Source: Pseudomonadota bacterium (GTDB lineage: Bacteria; Bdellovibrionota; UBA2428). From it: a stretch of 44,356 nucleotides of DNA. Shown here piece after piece: positions 30,606 to 39,239 of this stretch. The first letter of the stretch is position 1; every line of letters starts with the position of its first letter. The notes under the pieces were generated by a model, which was given only the letters and a program-made list of their open reading frames with translations, had not been told where the DNA came from and searched no databases. The position numbers and the translations under genes are program-made. Location: NCBI GenBank assembly GCA_018001635.1, contig JAGNHS010000022.1, forward strand, positions 1 to 44,356. The letters are read 5' to 3'.

Positions 30606-32690
30606 GTGCTATACGCCCAAACCGCAATTCCTGTTCCTTTTTATCCGCTTGATTTAACTTTTGATTATTCTATTGAAGAGTCTCAACAAGAGAGCATTCG
30701 CGCTGGATGTCTGGTGGATTTAACTTTTGGAAAAAGAAAAAGTTGGGGAATTGTTTGTTCTATAAGCGAGAAAACTGAATTCAAGGACTCTGAAAAAATT
30801 AAGCCTATTAAGTCGTTGAAATTTCCTCTGCCTGTATTTTCTGAAAAGCGAATGCACTTTTTAAAATGGCTTTCTGAATATTACTATTATCCACTCGGTG
30901 GCGTTTTTGAATCTGCCCTTCCTTCTGCCATCCGTAACGCGAGTTCAAAACTACTAAACAAGGAAAAAATTAAAAGCGAAAAGGAGCTTCAGGCTGAGAA
31001 AGAAAAAACTTTAACTCAAGAACAGGAATTGGCTTATAAAAATATTTTAGAGTCCACCGACTTACTCCATGTTTTATGGGGAATCACTGGTTCCGGTAAA
31101 ACTGAAATTTATTTAAGGCTCATAGATTCCTGTTTAAAAAACAATCAAAGCGCATTGATTTTAGTTCCTGAAATTTCGTTGACTCCTCTTTTGAGAAATA
31201 GATTTGAAAAGCGCTTTCCTGGTCAAATAGCAACTTTTCATAGCGCACAAAAAGAGTCTGATTTAAGAAAAAATTGGCTCGATATTTTTCATGGAAGAAA
31301 AAAAATTGCTCTAGGCGCGAGATCCGCACTTTTTGCTCCACTAGAAAATATCGGCTTTATCATTATTGATGAAGAACACGACTCCTCCTACAAACAAGAA
31401 GAACGACTTCGTTATCACGCTCGTGATGCGGCCTTAAAACTATCCGAAATTTACAAAGCCAAACTGGTCCTAGGTTCGGCCACCCCATCTGCTGAAACTT
31501 ATAATCTAATCCAAAGTTCTAAAGCGAAAGTTCATAAGTTAAAAAAAAGAGCCATTGAAAACGCGGAGCTTCCCGAAATACAAATTATCGATCTTAAAAA
31601 GGGCATTGCTGAAAAATCTTTTGAAACCCAACCTCACGAGAATGAGTCTGTTTTTTCAATTCCTGAGGCACGTGAAAATTTATTTTTAAGTCCAGAACTC
31701 GACGCTGCTATTCAAGAAACCTTAAGTTCAAAAAAACAAGCTATTCTTTTTTTAAACAAGCGTGGCCTTGGTTCACAAGTTTTCTGTCGCGATTGCGGCG
31801 AAAGTGTTTCTTGTCCATCGTGCGATGTTAAACTGACCCCACACTTTGATTCTTTGAGATGTCATTATTGTAATTACTCCTCTCCCATTCCAAACCCTTG
31901 CCCCTCTTGTTCGGGAAAGTCTGGATTTTTAAAAGTGGGCGTCGGCACACAGGCCTTAGAAAAACTCATCGAGCTTCACTTTCCAGCCGCAAAAGTTTTA
32001 AGGTTAGACAGAGATATCACCGCAAAAGCCGGCGAACTCGAGTCGGTCATTTCAAAATTTGGCAACGGAGAAGCCGACATTTTAATTGGCACTCAAATGG
32101 TGGCTAAGGGTCATGATTTTCCAAACGTAACTTTAGTTGGAGTTCTACTGGCGGATCTCGGATTAAATATTCCAGATTTTCGAGCTAGCGAAAGAGCCTT
32201 TCAACTACTTCTACAAGTTTCTGGACGCGCGGGAAGGGCCAATGAAAAGGGTAAAGTCCTCATTCAATGCTTTGATAAAAAACACCCCATACTTCAACGA
32301 ATGAGTCACTCAACATCTATGGATGATTATGAAGCATTTTTAAAACAAGAACTTCTCACTCGAAAAGCTTTTAATTATTCTCCCATGGCCCCAATGTTTC
32401 TTTTGCGCCTTGATAGCCTAAAAGAAACGAAACTCAATCAAGCCTCAAGCTCCATTTGCACAGCGCTATCACGAGCCGCTAAAGGAAGTTTTCAAATTTT
32501 AGGACCAACACCAGCCCCTATTTATAAAGTTAGAAACAGATTTAGATCGCATATTTTATTAAAGGGTCCAGATGTTTTACCTATAAGAAAAAGTTTAGAT
32601 TGGATACTCTCTATGTGGTCCGAAAAGAAACTTGAGAAGCTTTACGAAACTCGCCTTCACTTAGACGTCGACCCTCAACAAATGATGTAA
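30606..32690 (+). CDS. priA: Primosomal protein N', replication-restart helicase
   Basis: PriA recognises repaired or stalled forks and reloads the replicative helicase. The protein of 694 residues has an N-terminal DNA-binding domain and Walker A GITGSGKTE (159-167, Lys165). The DEEH box is at 255-258. Eight cysteines in the zinc module (FCRDCG, SCPSCD, RCHYCN, CPSCSG, about 396-438) follow, then the motif VSGRAGRA. The start is a GTG at 30606, 9 nt after the preceding stop, with only a weak AAAAGAA site. Downstream are 36 nt before the convergent ROK-kinase gene; no strong terminator is seen there. Confidence 0.96.
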   Translation: MLYAQTAIPVPFYPLDLTFDYSIEESQQESIRAGCLVDLTFGKRKSWGIVCSISEKTEFKDSEKIKPIKSLKFPLPVFSEKRMHFLKWLSEYYYYPLGGVFESALPSAIRNASSKLLNKEKIKSEKELQAEKEKTLTQEQELAYKNILESTDLLHVLWGITGSGKTEIYLRLIDSCLKNNQSALILVPEISLTPLLRNRFEKRFPGQIATFHSAQKESDLRKNWLDIFHGRKKIALGARSALFAPLENIGFIIIDEEHDSSYKQEERLRYHARDAALKLSEIYKAKLVLGSATPSAETYNLIQSSKAKVHKLKKRAIENAELPEIQIIDLKKGIAEKSFETQPHENESVFSIPEARENLFLSPELDAAIQETLSSKKQAILFLNKRGLGSQVFCRDCGESVSCPSCDVKLTPHFDSLRCHYCNYSSPIPNPCPSCSGKSGFLKVGVGTQALEKLIELHFPAAKVLRLDRDITAKAGELESVISKFGNGEADILIGTQMVAKGHDFPNVTLVGVLLADLGLNIPDFRASERAFQLLLQVSGRAGRANEKGKVLIQCFDKKHPILQRMSHSTSMDDYEAFLKQELLTRKAFNYSPMAPMFLLRLDSLKETKLNQASSSICTALSRAAKGSFQILGPTPAPIYKVRNRFRSHILLKGPDVLPIRKSLDWILSMWSEKKLEKLYETRLHLDVDPQQMM

Positions 32691-32726
32691 CAAATCCATT
32701 GAGCGCTAATAAACGGGCCTGGAAAT

Positions 32727-33647
32727 TTAAATTTGGCCGAGGGCCATGGCTGCAGCGCCAAGAATTCCAGCGTTGCCTTTTAGTTCCGAGGAACAAACTT
32801 TTAAATTTTCTAATGAGCTTTTAAAGGCTTCATCTTTTAGATGCTTTTCAATTAATGGAAGAAGAGGACCTCCACCAGTAGAAAAAGCCCCACCACCAAG
32901 AACAATCATTTCGGGTTCAAAAATATTAACGAGATCGCCTAATACTCTTGCGATATCTTTAGAGACTTCTTCTAAACATTGAACAGCCTTTTGATTTCCA
33001 GACTCACATTCTACAAAAAGTTCAGGCAATTTTAATTCTCTACCCAGAGCCTTAGAACCACGCCTTGTCATGGATTGTGCAGAACAATATTGCTCAAAGC
33101 AACCCTGTCTTCCGCAAGGACATTTATCGCCATCGGGGTAGAGCTGAATATGCCCCAATTCACCGGCACCATCAGATTTTCCATAAATTAATTTTCCGTT
33201 GATAAAAACACCGCCACCGATGCCCGTGCCAAAGGTCAACAAAACAAAATTTTCTTTGCCTTTTGCAGCACCAAACATTTTTTCACCTAGAGCTGCGCAA
33301 TTGGCATCATTATCAAGAAACACTTTTACACCACAAAGAGCCTCTACCTTTTCACCCAAAGGATAGTTTTCAAAGCCTGGAAAGTGGGGGGTTTGGAGTA
33401 TTTTTCTCTCTTTTCTATTTAATGGACCCGGACTTCCAATGCCCATGCAAAGCAAGTCTTTGGCCTTAATTGAGCGACGAACTAAGGCCTGTTCAAGCAT
33501 TAGACTTATTCTAGAACACAAAGACTCTGGTCCAAGCCTTGATTCTGTTAATTTGTCTATTTTTTCAATTACTTGTCCTGATTTGTTCACTAGAGCGAGG
33601 CGAAGATTTGTGCCCCCAAGATCTACACTTGCAACAAGCTCCTGCAT
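32727..33647 (-). CDS. ROK-family sugar kinase (probable glucokinase)
   Basis: A 306-residue ROK protein that phosphorylates a hexose with ATP. The N-terminal phosphate-binding DLGGTNLR (9-16), MGIGSPGPLN, DNDANCAALGE with the catalytic aspartate, TFGTGIGGG and GAGELGH are present. The zinc motif CPCGRQGCFE is complete. There is no DNA-binding extension, so it is an enzyme and not a repressor. Glucose is the usual substrate of this group; N-acetylglucosamine or mannose cannot be excluded. The ATG at 33645-33647 lacks a clear Shine-Dalgarno sequence; TATTCT (33655-33660, minus strand) ends 7 nt before it. Confidence 0.9.
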   Translation of the reverse strand: MQELVASVDLGGTNLRLALVNKSGQVIEKIDKLTESRLGPESLCSRISLMLEQALVRRSIKAKDLLCMGIGSPGPLNRKERKILQTPHFPGFENYPLGEKVEALCGVKVFLDNDANCAALGEKMFGAAKGKENFVLLTFGTGIGGGVFINGKLIYGKSDGAGELGHIQLYPDGDKCPCGRQGCFEQYCSAQSMTRRGSKALGRELKLPELFVECESGNQKAVQCLEEVSKDIARVLGDLVNIFEPEMIVLGGGAFSTGGGPLLPLIEKHLKDEAFKSSLENLKVCSSELKGNAGILGAAAMALGQI

Positions 33648-33724
33648 TAAGAAAAGAATAACAGATTCAAGTACTTTGACGAAATTTTAACAACAACTTA
33701 ATGCTGCCGGGCGTTATTTCGGGT

Positions 33725-33730
33725 TATAAT
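33725..33730 (+). promoter_or_regulatory. Perfect -10 box (TATAAT) for the large secreted protein
   Basis: TATAAT matches consensus exactly; no good -35 box is seen 17 nt upstream. Transcription would begin near 33737, which rules out an ATG at 33701 and supports a GTG start at 33749. Confidence 0.4.
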
Positions 33731-33748
33731 GAGAAGAGAGAGGGCGTA

Positions 33749-35773
33749 GTGCTTAGTCTTAAGAACTACATTTTATTTCTGCGATTTACACTTCTCTTCG
33801 GAGTTGTTTCTTCTTTTGCAAAATTCGATAAAACTTCTACTGGAACACAAGAAAATATTTCAGAGGTTGGTGGTATCGCCAAAGACGAAGAAGCTAAACT
33901 CAATAAAGACGTTCAAAAGCAAATTCAACAATTCAAACAAGGGCGTGAATCTTCGGGTGTTGGTGGTCGTGGTCGATATAGTGGCAACATAGAAATGCAC
34001 GACGACTATACGGGCCTAACCTATCACCCCGACGCAACTAGTGGACTTGAAAAACCTATGGATGACGTCGCCACTAAAGGACAAAATAGTAGCGAACAAC
34101 AAAGACAAGAAGCCATTAAGAAGAATACGGAAAACGCCGGTCGCTGCAAAGATGGATTTATTCAGGGAAGCAACGGAGTGGCTTGCCAAAATCTTTCTCC
34201 AGTTTTAGTAGACATGGGCCCCGCCCACCCGGGGACAGAACAAAACCCTGAGCTTATGGAAAAACACCGCATTTACGATATGACGGCTGAAGCTAAAGAT
34301 GCCGCCACTAAAGCTGGTAAAGATTATGGGCAACAAGTAATTTATGATGCCACTTCTAAAGAAAACGGAACAGAAACAGAACAAGCACTCGCTGAAATTG
34401 GTGCTTCGAGTACTTTCTCAGAAAACTCCAAAGGCCAAGTCACTAGAACCGTCCGCACTAAAGATGGAAAATCTTCTACCGCAGTTATGGGCGCAGAGGT
34501 TGACCTCTTAAGATCTGAATACGGTTGGCTTGAACAACAGAAAAAAGATTACACCGAACGAGCTTGGAAAACTATTCGCGCCGCTCGCCTTGCTGGAATT
34601 GAAACTAAAGATCAAGGCATTGACCCCACCACCAAAAGCGACATGACAGAATTTATCGGTTTAGTTTCTAACGACCCTGGCAATGATCAAGCTATCGCTC
34701 AAAGAATTCAAGAGTTCCAAGAAGCCAAGCTCAACAGCTTTTGCTTAGATGCTAATGGTAATTTTTCTATCGAAAAATTTACAAACGGCACTTCTAGCTG
34801 TGTTCAACCCACAACAACAACTGCACTAACCCCTACGACGGGAGATCAACCGTTAAATGCGCAAGAACAAGCCCTTTTCACACAACTTCAAACTAAAGCT
34901 AAAAACAATCAAAGAATCATTTCCGATTCGGATTTAAAAAATATTGCTAGAGCCACAGCGTCTAGTGGCACTATGAGCCTTTCAAATGCAAAACGTTTTG
35001 TCGACGCCAGTGGAGCAAGTCAGCTTTATGCCGAAGCTCGAAACAACAGAGGCAATCTGAGCCCTGAAAAGAAAAAAGAAATTGAGCAAGACATTGGAAA
35101 AATTCAAAAATGCTTACAACGTGATGTTTGGTGTAGCGCTGAAGACTACACTAAAGACGGTCAAGTCGTTGCAAAAAAATTCGAAGACTCCCCCGCCTTC
35201 TCGGCAGACTTCTCTAACGATGTTCGAGAGTTTATGTACACACGCTATTCTCAAGCCCTTGAAGGACCCCTCGCCAACATGGGACAAGCCATGACCTTCC
35301 AAGATTTCAGCAAAGAAACCGACGGCATGACCGGAAGTCGCGGCTATCAAGATTATATGCAACAATGGAAAAAGGCCATGGACGCCGCCAAAACTACCAT
35401 TGACGTCAACAGAAAATACAAACAAACAGCTGCGGGTTATGGAATTGGTGGCGTTAAAAAAATTAATTACCAAAACAACTTCAACAGAAAAACTTTTAAC
35501 CCTGGAACTATGACAAACGCTCAGCTTTTTGGTCGTGATGAAACTCGAGACGCCACCACTATTGCGGGCACAGGAAGAGGAAACACTGGATACAATGGAA
35601 GCATTTACGGAACAACTCGAAGAAAGAAGAACTTAGACACAGGCCTAGCCAATTCAGCTTCCACTAAAAAAACAACACCACAAACAACAACTCCATCAGT
35701 TAGCTCTGGCAACGGGGTTCGATCTCTTGCCCAACCCGGAGACAGCCTCGCGGGCGACCTCTCTCCACTATAA
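33749..35773 (+). CDS. Large unrecognised secreted protein
   Basis: From GTG 33749 the protein is 674 residues with a signal peptide (LSLKNYILFLRFTLLFGVVSSFA). GAGAGG lies upstream at suitable spacing, and a TATAAT box just upstream excludes the earlier ATG at 33701. The mature part is hydrophilic and rich in Gln, Thr, Asn, Lys and Gly. It has a small loop with paired cysteines (RCKDGFIQGSNGVAC), a second pair (FCLDANG and SCVQP) and a third (KCLQRDVWC). Threonine/serine-rich linkers lie near residues 360 and 640. No domain family is recognised. It may be a surface or periplasmic structural protein. It is divergent from the ROK kinase. Confidence 0.75.
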   Translation: MLSLKNYILFLRFTLLFGVVSSFAKFDKTSTGTQENISEVGGIAKDEEAKLNKDVQKQIQQFKQGRESSGVGGRGRYSGNIEMHDDYTGLTYHPDATSGLEKPMDDVATKGQNSSEQQRQEAIKKNTENAGRCKDGFIQGSNGVACQNLSPVLVDMGPAHPGTEQNPELMEKHRIYDMTAEAKDAATKAGKDYGQQVIYDATSKENGTETEQALAEIGASSTFSENSKGQVTRTVRTKDGKSSTAVMGAEVDLLRSEYGWLEQQKKDYTERAWKTIRAARLAGIETKDQGIDPTTKSDMTEFIGLVSNDPGNDQAIAQRIQEFQEAKLNSFCLDANGNFSIEKFTNGTSSCVQPTTTTALTPTTGDQPLNAQEQALFTQLQTKAKNNQRIISDSDLKNIARATASSGTMSLSNAKRFVDASGASQLYAEARNNRGNLSPEKKKEIEQDIGKIQKCLQRDVWCSAEDYTKDGQVVAKKFEDSPAFSADFSNDVREFMYTRYSQALEGPLANMGQAMTFQDFSKETDGMTGSRGYQDYMQQWKKAMDAAKTTIDVNRKYKQTAAGYGIGGVKKINYQNNFNRKTFNPGTMTNAQLFGRDETRDATTIAGTGRGNTGYNGSIYGTTRRKKNLDTGLANSASTKKTTPQTTTPSVSSGNGVRSLAQPGDSLAGDLSPL

Positions 35774-35784
35774 AGCTTTAAAAA

Positions 35785-36621
35785 TTATGCTGGCATAAAT
35801 ATATTAACAACATTGTTAATTTCGCCTTCAACATGATGGTCTAAATTCAGAGGCGCGATTGGAATGTCGGCATAATAAGAATAAATCGACCAAAAACCCT
35901 CGTTGTATTCTAAAGCACTCAGGTTTTCTATCCAATCTCCGGAGTTTAAATACAAGACTCGCTTTGAGTGTTTCTCACTAACAATAAATTTAATTTCGGG
36001 ATGATGTATGTGTCCGCAAATAACGTAATCATATTTTTTTCCAGCCGCTATTTCTGCGATCACAGATTCAAATCGGCTAATATGAGAAACCGCTGCCTTA
36101 ATTCCCATTTTAATTTTTTTAGAAAGAGTCAGTCTTGGTCGACCAATAAGTTTTAAAGATTTGTTTATGACTCTATTTAACCAGGCCAACAAATCGTACC
36201 CGTGTCCTCCAAGTTTTGCCAAAAACTTCGCTTGATTGACAGCAGAATCAAAAACATCGCCATGAAAAAACCATGCTTTTCTTCCATCAATTTCTAATAC
36301 AAGCTTGTCTTGCAAAATAAAATTCCCATTCTCCCAATCACTAAATTTTCTTAGCATTTCATCATGGTTTCCCGTGAGATAATACACTCGAGTTCCCATA
36401 GACATTAACGCTAAAACTTCCTGAATAACTTTCATGTGAGCAATGGGCCAATATCTTTTTCTAAACTGCCAAATATCTATAAAATCTCCGTTAATCACTA
36501 AGCAGTCAGGCTGAATACTTTTTAAATAGTTTAATAGCTCCTCGGCATGACAACTAAATGTTCCAAGGTGAACGTCTGAAATCACAGCTAGTTTTATTTT
36601 CCTACGTTGCTTTATTTCCAT
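35785..36621 (-). CDS. LpxH-like metallophosphoesterase (UDP-2,3-diacylglucosamine diphosphatase family)
   Basis: A 278-residue cytoplasmic calcineurin-fold hydrolase. Motifs in order are SDVHLG, NGDFIDIW, TGNHDE, FFHGDVFD and CGHIHHPE. They fit LpxH and its close relatives, which make lipid X from UDP-diacylglucosamine in lipid A synthesis. LpxH-like proteins of other function share these motifs, so the exact substrate is an inference. It follows lptG by 67 nt on the same strand, which supports an envelope role. The ATG lacks a clear Shine-Dalgarno sequence. Confidence 0.82.
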   Translation of the reverse strand: MEIKQRRKIKLAVISDVHLGTFSCHAEELLNYLKSIQPDCLVINGDFIDIWQFRKRYWPIAHMKVIQEVLALMSMGTRVYYLTGNHDEMLRKFSDWENGNFILQDKLVLEIDGRKAWFFHGDVFDSAVNQAKFLAKLGGHGYDLLAWLNRVINKSLKLIGRPRLTLSKKIKMGIKAAVSHISRFESVIAEIAAGKKYDYVICGHIHHPEIKFIVSEKHSKRVLYLNSGDWIENLSALEYNEGFWSIYSYYADIPIAPLNLDHHVEGEINNVVNIFMPA

Positions 36622-36688
36622 TACAAACAGAATGAGGCCGCTTTATAATAGGCACAATAGACAAAAACCGTCTCACATAAATCTAATA

Positions 36689-37777
36689 TTAATAAGCAAG
36701 TTGTCTGCGATTATAGAATATAATTCCAAGCAAAAATAATATGGAGGGGGCCCAAGCTGCCAATATCGGATGTATTCTTGATTCCATCCCCATCTGCATG
36801 GAGAAACTATAAATCAACCAATAAACCAAACAGATAACTCCAACAAAAACACCGTCTAAGGCGGGAGAACCTGTTCTTGAAAACTTTAAAGTTCTAGGAA
36901 ACGCCAATAAAATAAAAACAAAAGATATAAGCATAAAGCTTAAGCGGCCATGATAAATAACTTCCCACTCTGCCGTATTAATTCCAAGACTTTTATATTT
37001 TTTAATGTTTTGTCCTAATTGAACTTGAGTCATAGTGTCGGCGTTAAACTCAAAACGTTTTAAGTTTTTTGGATTTTCAATGAGTCGCGTAGTTCTTTTA
37101 TCAAAGGATTGGCTCATTGGAGCCTCTATGTTTTTATCTGTCAGCATCACCACGCCATCAAAGAGCTCCCAATAAGTGCCCACCCATCGGGCTTTTTTTG
37201 CGCTAATGGTTTGGGAAATGTAAAAGTTTTCATCGAAAGTATAAAGAGTCACGTCGTAGAGTTCTTGTTTAAAGGGATCAAAAAAGCCAACGTTGTATAA
37301 AATATCTTGATTTCGATACCAAATTTTCTCTTGCCTTACTTGTGAAAATCTTGAGGCCTGACCCATCACTTTAGTATCGTAAATTGTGTAATGTGCCCTC
37401 AAACCCATAGGAGCAATATATGTAGCCACGAGATAATAGGGCGCACTCGCTATAATAATCGCTGCAAAAAGCGGAAATAGAATTGATCTACGGCGCGAAC
37501 CCATAGCCTGAACCGCCACAACTTCAAGGCTCCGATTCATGGCCCCAAGCACAATTAAGCTGCTCAACAAAACTGCAGCAGGAAAGACTAGCTGCATATA
37601 AGAAGGAATCTTAGCAACGTATAATTGCAAAACAGTAATGGCATCGGCTGGAAGCCTGAACACCCATGCTAACCATTCAATTAAAAAAATTACAAAACTT
37701 AAACCGAACCAAATAGGAAACAGAAGCTTTAAAACTTCCTCTATTATATAGCGCGCTAAAATTCCAAATCTAAACAC
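36689..37777 (-). CDS. lptG: LPS transport permease, LptG type (LptF/LptG family)
   Basis: An inner-membrane subunit of the LptB2FG transporter that extracts lipopolysaccharide from the inner membrane. Of 362 residues, the N-terminal part has three hydrophobic segments, about 17-40, 63-85 and 98-120. A periplasmic beta-jellyroll region follows (IWYRNQDILYNVGFF, VTLYTFDENFYI), then three C-terminal helices. The N-terminus FGILARYIIEEVL and the periplasmic motifs resemble LptG more than LptF. The start is a GTG (37775-37777) with no Shine-Dalgarno sequence, 8 nt after a TACAAT box. It is divergent from lepB across 21 bp and upstream of the LpxH-like gene. Confidence 0.87.
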   Translation of the reverse strand: MFRFGILARYIIEEVLKLLFPIWFGLSFVIFLIEWLAWVFRLPADAITVLQLYVAKIPSYMQLVFPAAVLLSSLIVLGAMNRSLEVVAVQAMGSRRRSILFPLFAAIIIASAPYYLVATYIAPMGLRAHYTIYDTKVMGQASRFSQVRQEKIWYRNQDILYNVGFFDPFKQELYDVTLYTFDENFYISQTISAKKARWVGTYWELFDGVVMLTDKNIEAPMSQSFDKRTTRLIENPKNLKRFEFNADTMTQVQLGQNIKKYKSLGINTAEWEVIYHGRLSFMLISFVFILLAFPRTLKFSRTGSPALDGVFVGVICLVYWLIYSFSMQMGMESRIHPILAAWAPSILFLLGIIFYNRRQLAY

Positions 37778-37784
37778 TATCTGC

Positions 37785-37791
37785 TATTGTA
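37785..37791. promoter_or_regulatory. Symmetric shared -10 element between lptG and lepB
   Basis: TATTGTA reads as TATTGT on the plus strand (with TGC before it, an extended -10) and TACAAT on the minus strand. Each start codon (ATG 37799, GTG 37777) begins exactly 8 nt beyond the box, so both transcripts would be nearly leaderless. No strong -35 boxes are seen. Confidence 0.45.
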
Positions 37792-37798
37792 GCCAAAA

Positions 37799-38671
37799 AT
37801 GGGCAATAAAAAACATGTCAATAAAAACCTTGAGAGACTTTCGGTTATTTGGCTTATTGCCTTAATTTTATTTCTTAGATGGGCCGTAGTTGAACCTTTT
37901 AAAATTCCCTCTGGAAGCATGATTCCCACTCTTTTAATTGGAGATCATCTCTTTGTCTCTAAAAGCGCCTACGATATTCGGCTTCCATTTTCGAACGTTC
38001 CTCTAATTAAAGTTTCCGACCCTCAACGTGGAGATGTTATTGTTTTTGAATATCCACGAGACGACGAAAACAAAGGAAAATTCTACATTAAGCGCTTACT
38101 CGCTATTGCGGGTGATCGCGTAGAAGTTCGTGGTGGTGTTCCTTTAATTAATGGTCAAATTATTGAGCAAGCCATGTCGCCTCGGGCTGACACTCTAAGA
38201 ATTCCTGGCCATGAACCCTCTGAAAGCGAATTTTCTTTAAAGGAATTTATTCCTGGCTCCAAATATACGCCTCACTGGGTCCAACGCGATAATGATCGGC
38301 TCGAATATTTACCCGACTTTAAGCAACAACTTTTTGCCAGAACGGGTCGCGACTGTATCGAAATTGGCCAAGCATACAATACGTTGTTAGATCCTCTCGC
38401 CCTCAACGAAGTTTGCCCCTTCACCATACCTGAAGGTATGTATTTTATGATGGGCGATAATCGCGACCACAGTTCAGATAGCCGTTATTTTGGCTTTGTA
38501 GATCGAAAATATATCAAAGGTAAGGCCGTCATGATTTGGATGTCGCTTCCATTGGCCGCCTATGAAATGCAACAACCTCTAGTGCCTGCAATTATTAGCC
38601 ATTTAAAAGCTTTTGTAAGTATGTGGACCAACATTCCTCGCTTGAAGCGAGCGGGCATGGGTATTAGATAA
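37799..38671 (+). CDS. lepB: Signal peptidase I
   Basis: Removes signal peptides from exported proteins at the periplasmic face of the inner membrane. One N-terminal anchor (about 14-32) precedes IPSGSMIPTL with the nucleophile Ser40, RGDVIVF, and FYIKRLLAIAGD with the general-base Lys98. The final motif MGDNRDHSSDSRYFG is complete. The 290-residue length with a single anchor and a 50-residue insertion between the last two motifs is in the family's normal range. It starts 21 bp from the divergent lptG and has no Shine-Dalgarno sequence. Downstream, def starts 7 nt after its stop, so it leads the lepB-def-fmt-rpe operon. Confidence 0.96.
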   Translation: MGNKKHVNKNLERLSVIWLIALILFLRWAVVEPFKIPSGSMIPTLLIGDHLFVSKSAYDIRLPFSNVPLIKVSDPQRGDVIVFEYPRDDENKGKFYIKRLLAIAGDRVEVRGGVPLINGQIIEQAMSPRADTLRIPGHEPSESEFSLKEFIPGSKYTPHWVQRDNDRLEYLPDFKQQLFARTGRDCIEIGQAYNTLLDPLALNEVCPFTIPEGMYFMMGDNRDHSSDSRYFGFVDRKYIKGKAVMIWMSLPLAAYEMQQPLVPAIISHLKAFVSMWTNIPRLKRAGMGIR

Positions 38672-38678
38672 TTGAGCT

Positions 38679-39239
38679 GTGGCTCTACTCGAAATTATAA
38701 AACATCCCGATCCTTTACTTCGTAGAAAAAGCGAAGATATCGACGTCTTTGATGAGGCTTTAAGAAAGACTCTTCAAAGCATGCTTGAAACTATGCATGA
38801 AGCTGGCGGTATTGGGTTAGCTGGCGTTCAAGTCGCCTTTATGAAACGAGCTCTTGTCATAGACATTGGCCATGTTGACGAGTCTCAAGATTCCAGCTCC
38901 GACCAAGAAGTTGAAAGAGAAAATCGTAGAGACAGAAAAAAACACTCCAAACCTGAGTTTTATTTGAACCCAGAAATCATTAAGCACGAAGGCGACACTG
39001 AATACGAAGAAGGGTGCCTCTCAATTCCTGGCGTTTACGGAATGGTGAAACGCTCAGCAAAAGTTACAGTTAAATACCAAGATGAATTTGGATCTAAAAA
39101 GGAAATTGAAGCTTCTGATCTTAGAGCGATTGTTCTTCAACACGAAATTGATCATCTCAATGGAGTTCTTTTCTTCGACCATCTCAATGCACTTTCTAGA
39201 AGCATCCTTTTGGCTAAATATAAAAAGAATCAAAAATGA
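38679..39239 (+). CDS. def: Peptide deformylase
   Basis: Removes the N-formyl group from nascent proteins. The three family motifs are GIGLAGVQ (GIGLAAxQ), EEGCLSIPG with the metal cysteine, and LQHEIDHLNG with both metal histidines and the catalytic glutamate. An extra acidic-then-basic stretch of about 25 residues (near 68-92) lies between motifs 1 and 2. It fits a loop insertion and is rich in Ser, Asp, Glu, Arg and Lys. Length is 186 residues. It starts with GTG at 38679 and its stop overlaps fmt by 4 nt, the classic pairing of deformylase and formyltransferase. Confidence 0.97.
   Translation: MALLEIIKHPDPLLRRKSEDIDVFDEALRKTLQSMLETMHEAGGIGLAGVQVAFMKRALVIDIGHVDESQDSSSDQEVERENRRDRKKHSKPEFYLNPEIIKHEGDTEYEEGCLSIPGVYGMVKRSAKVTVKYQDEFGSKKEIEASDLRAIVLQHEIDHLNGVLFFDHLNALSRSILLAKYKKNQK

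Noticed and set aside
33701-33748. ATG 33701 as the start of the large secreted protein.
   Set aside because: A perfect TATAAT lies downstream of it, no ribosome-binding site precedes it, and the signal peptide fits a GTG start at 33749.
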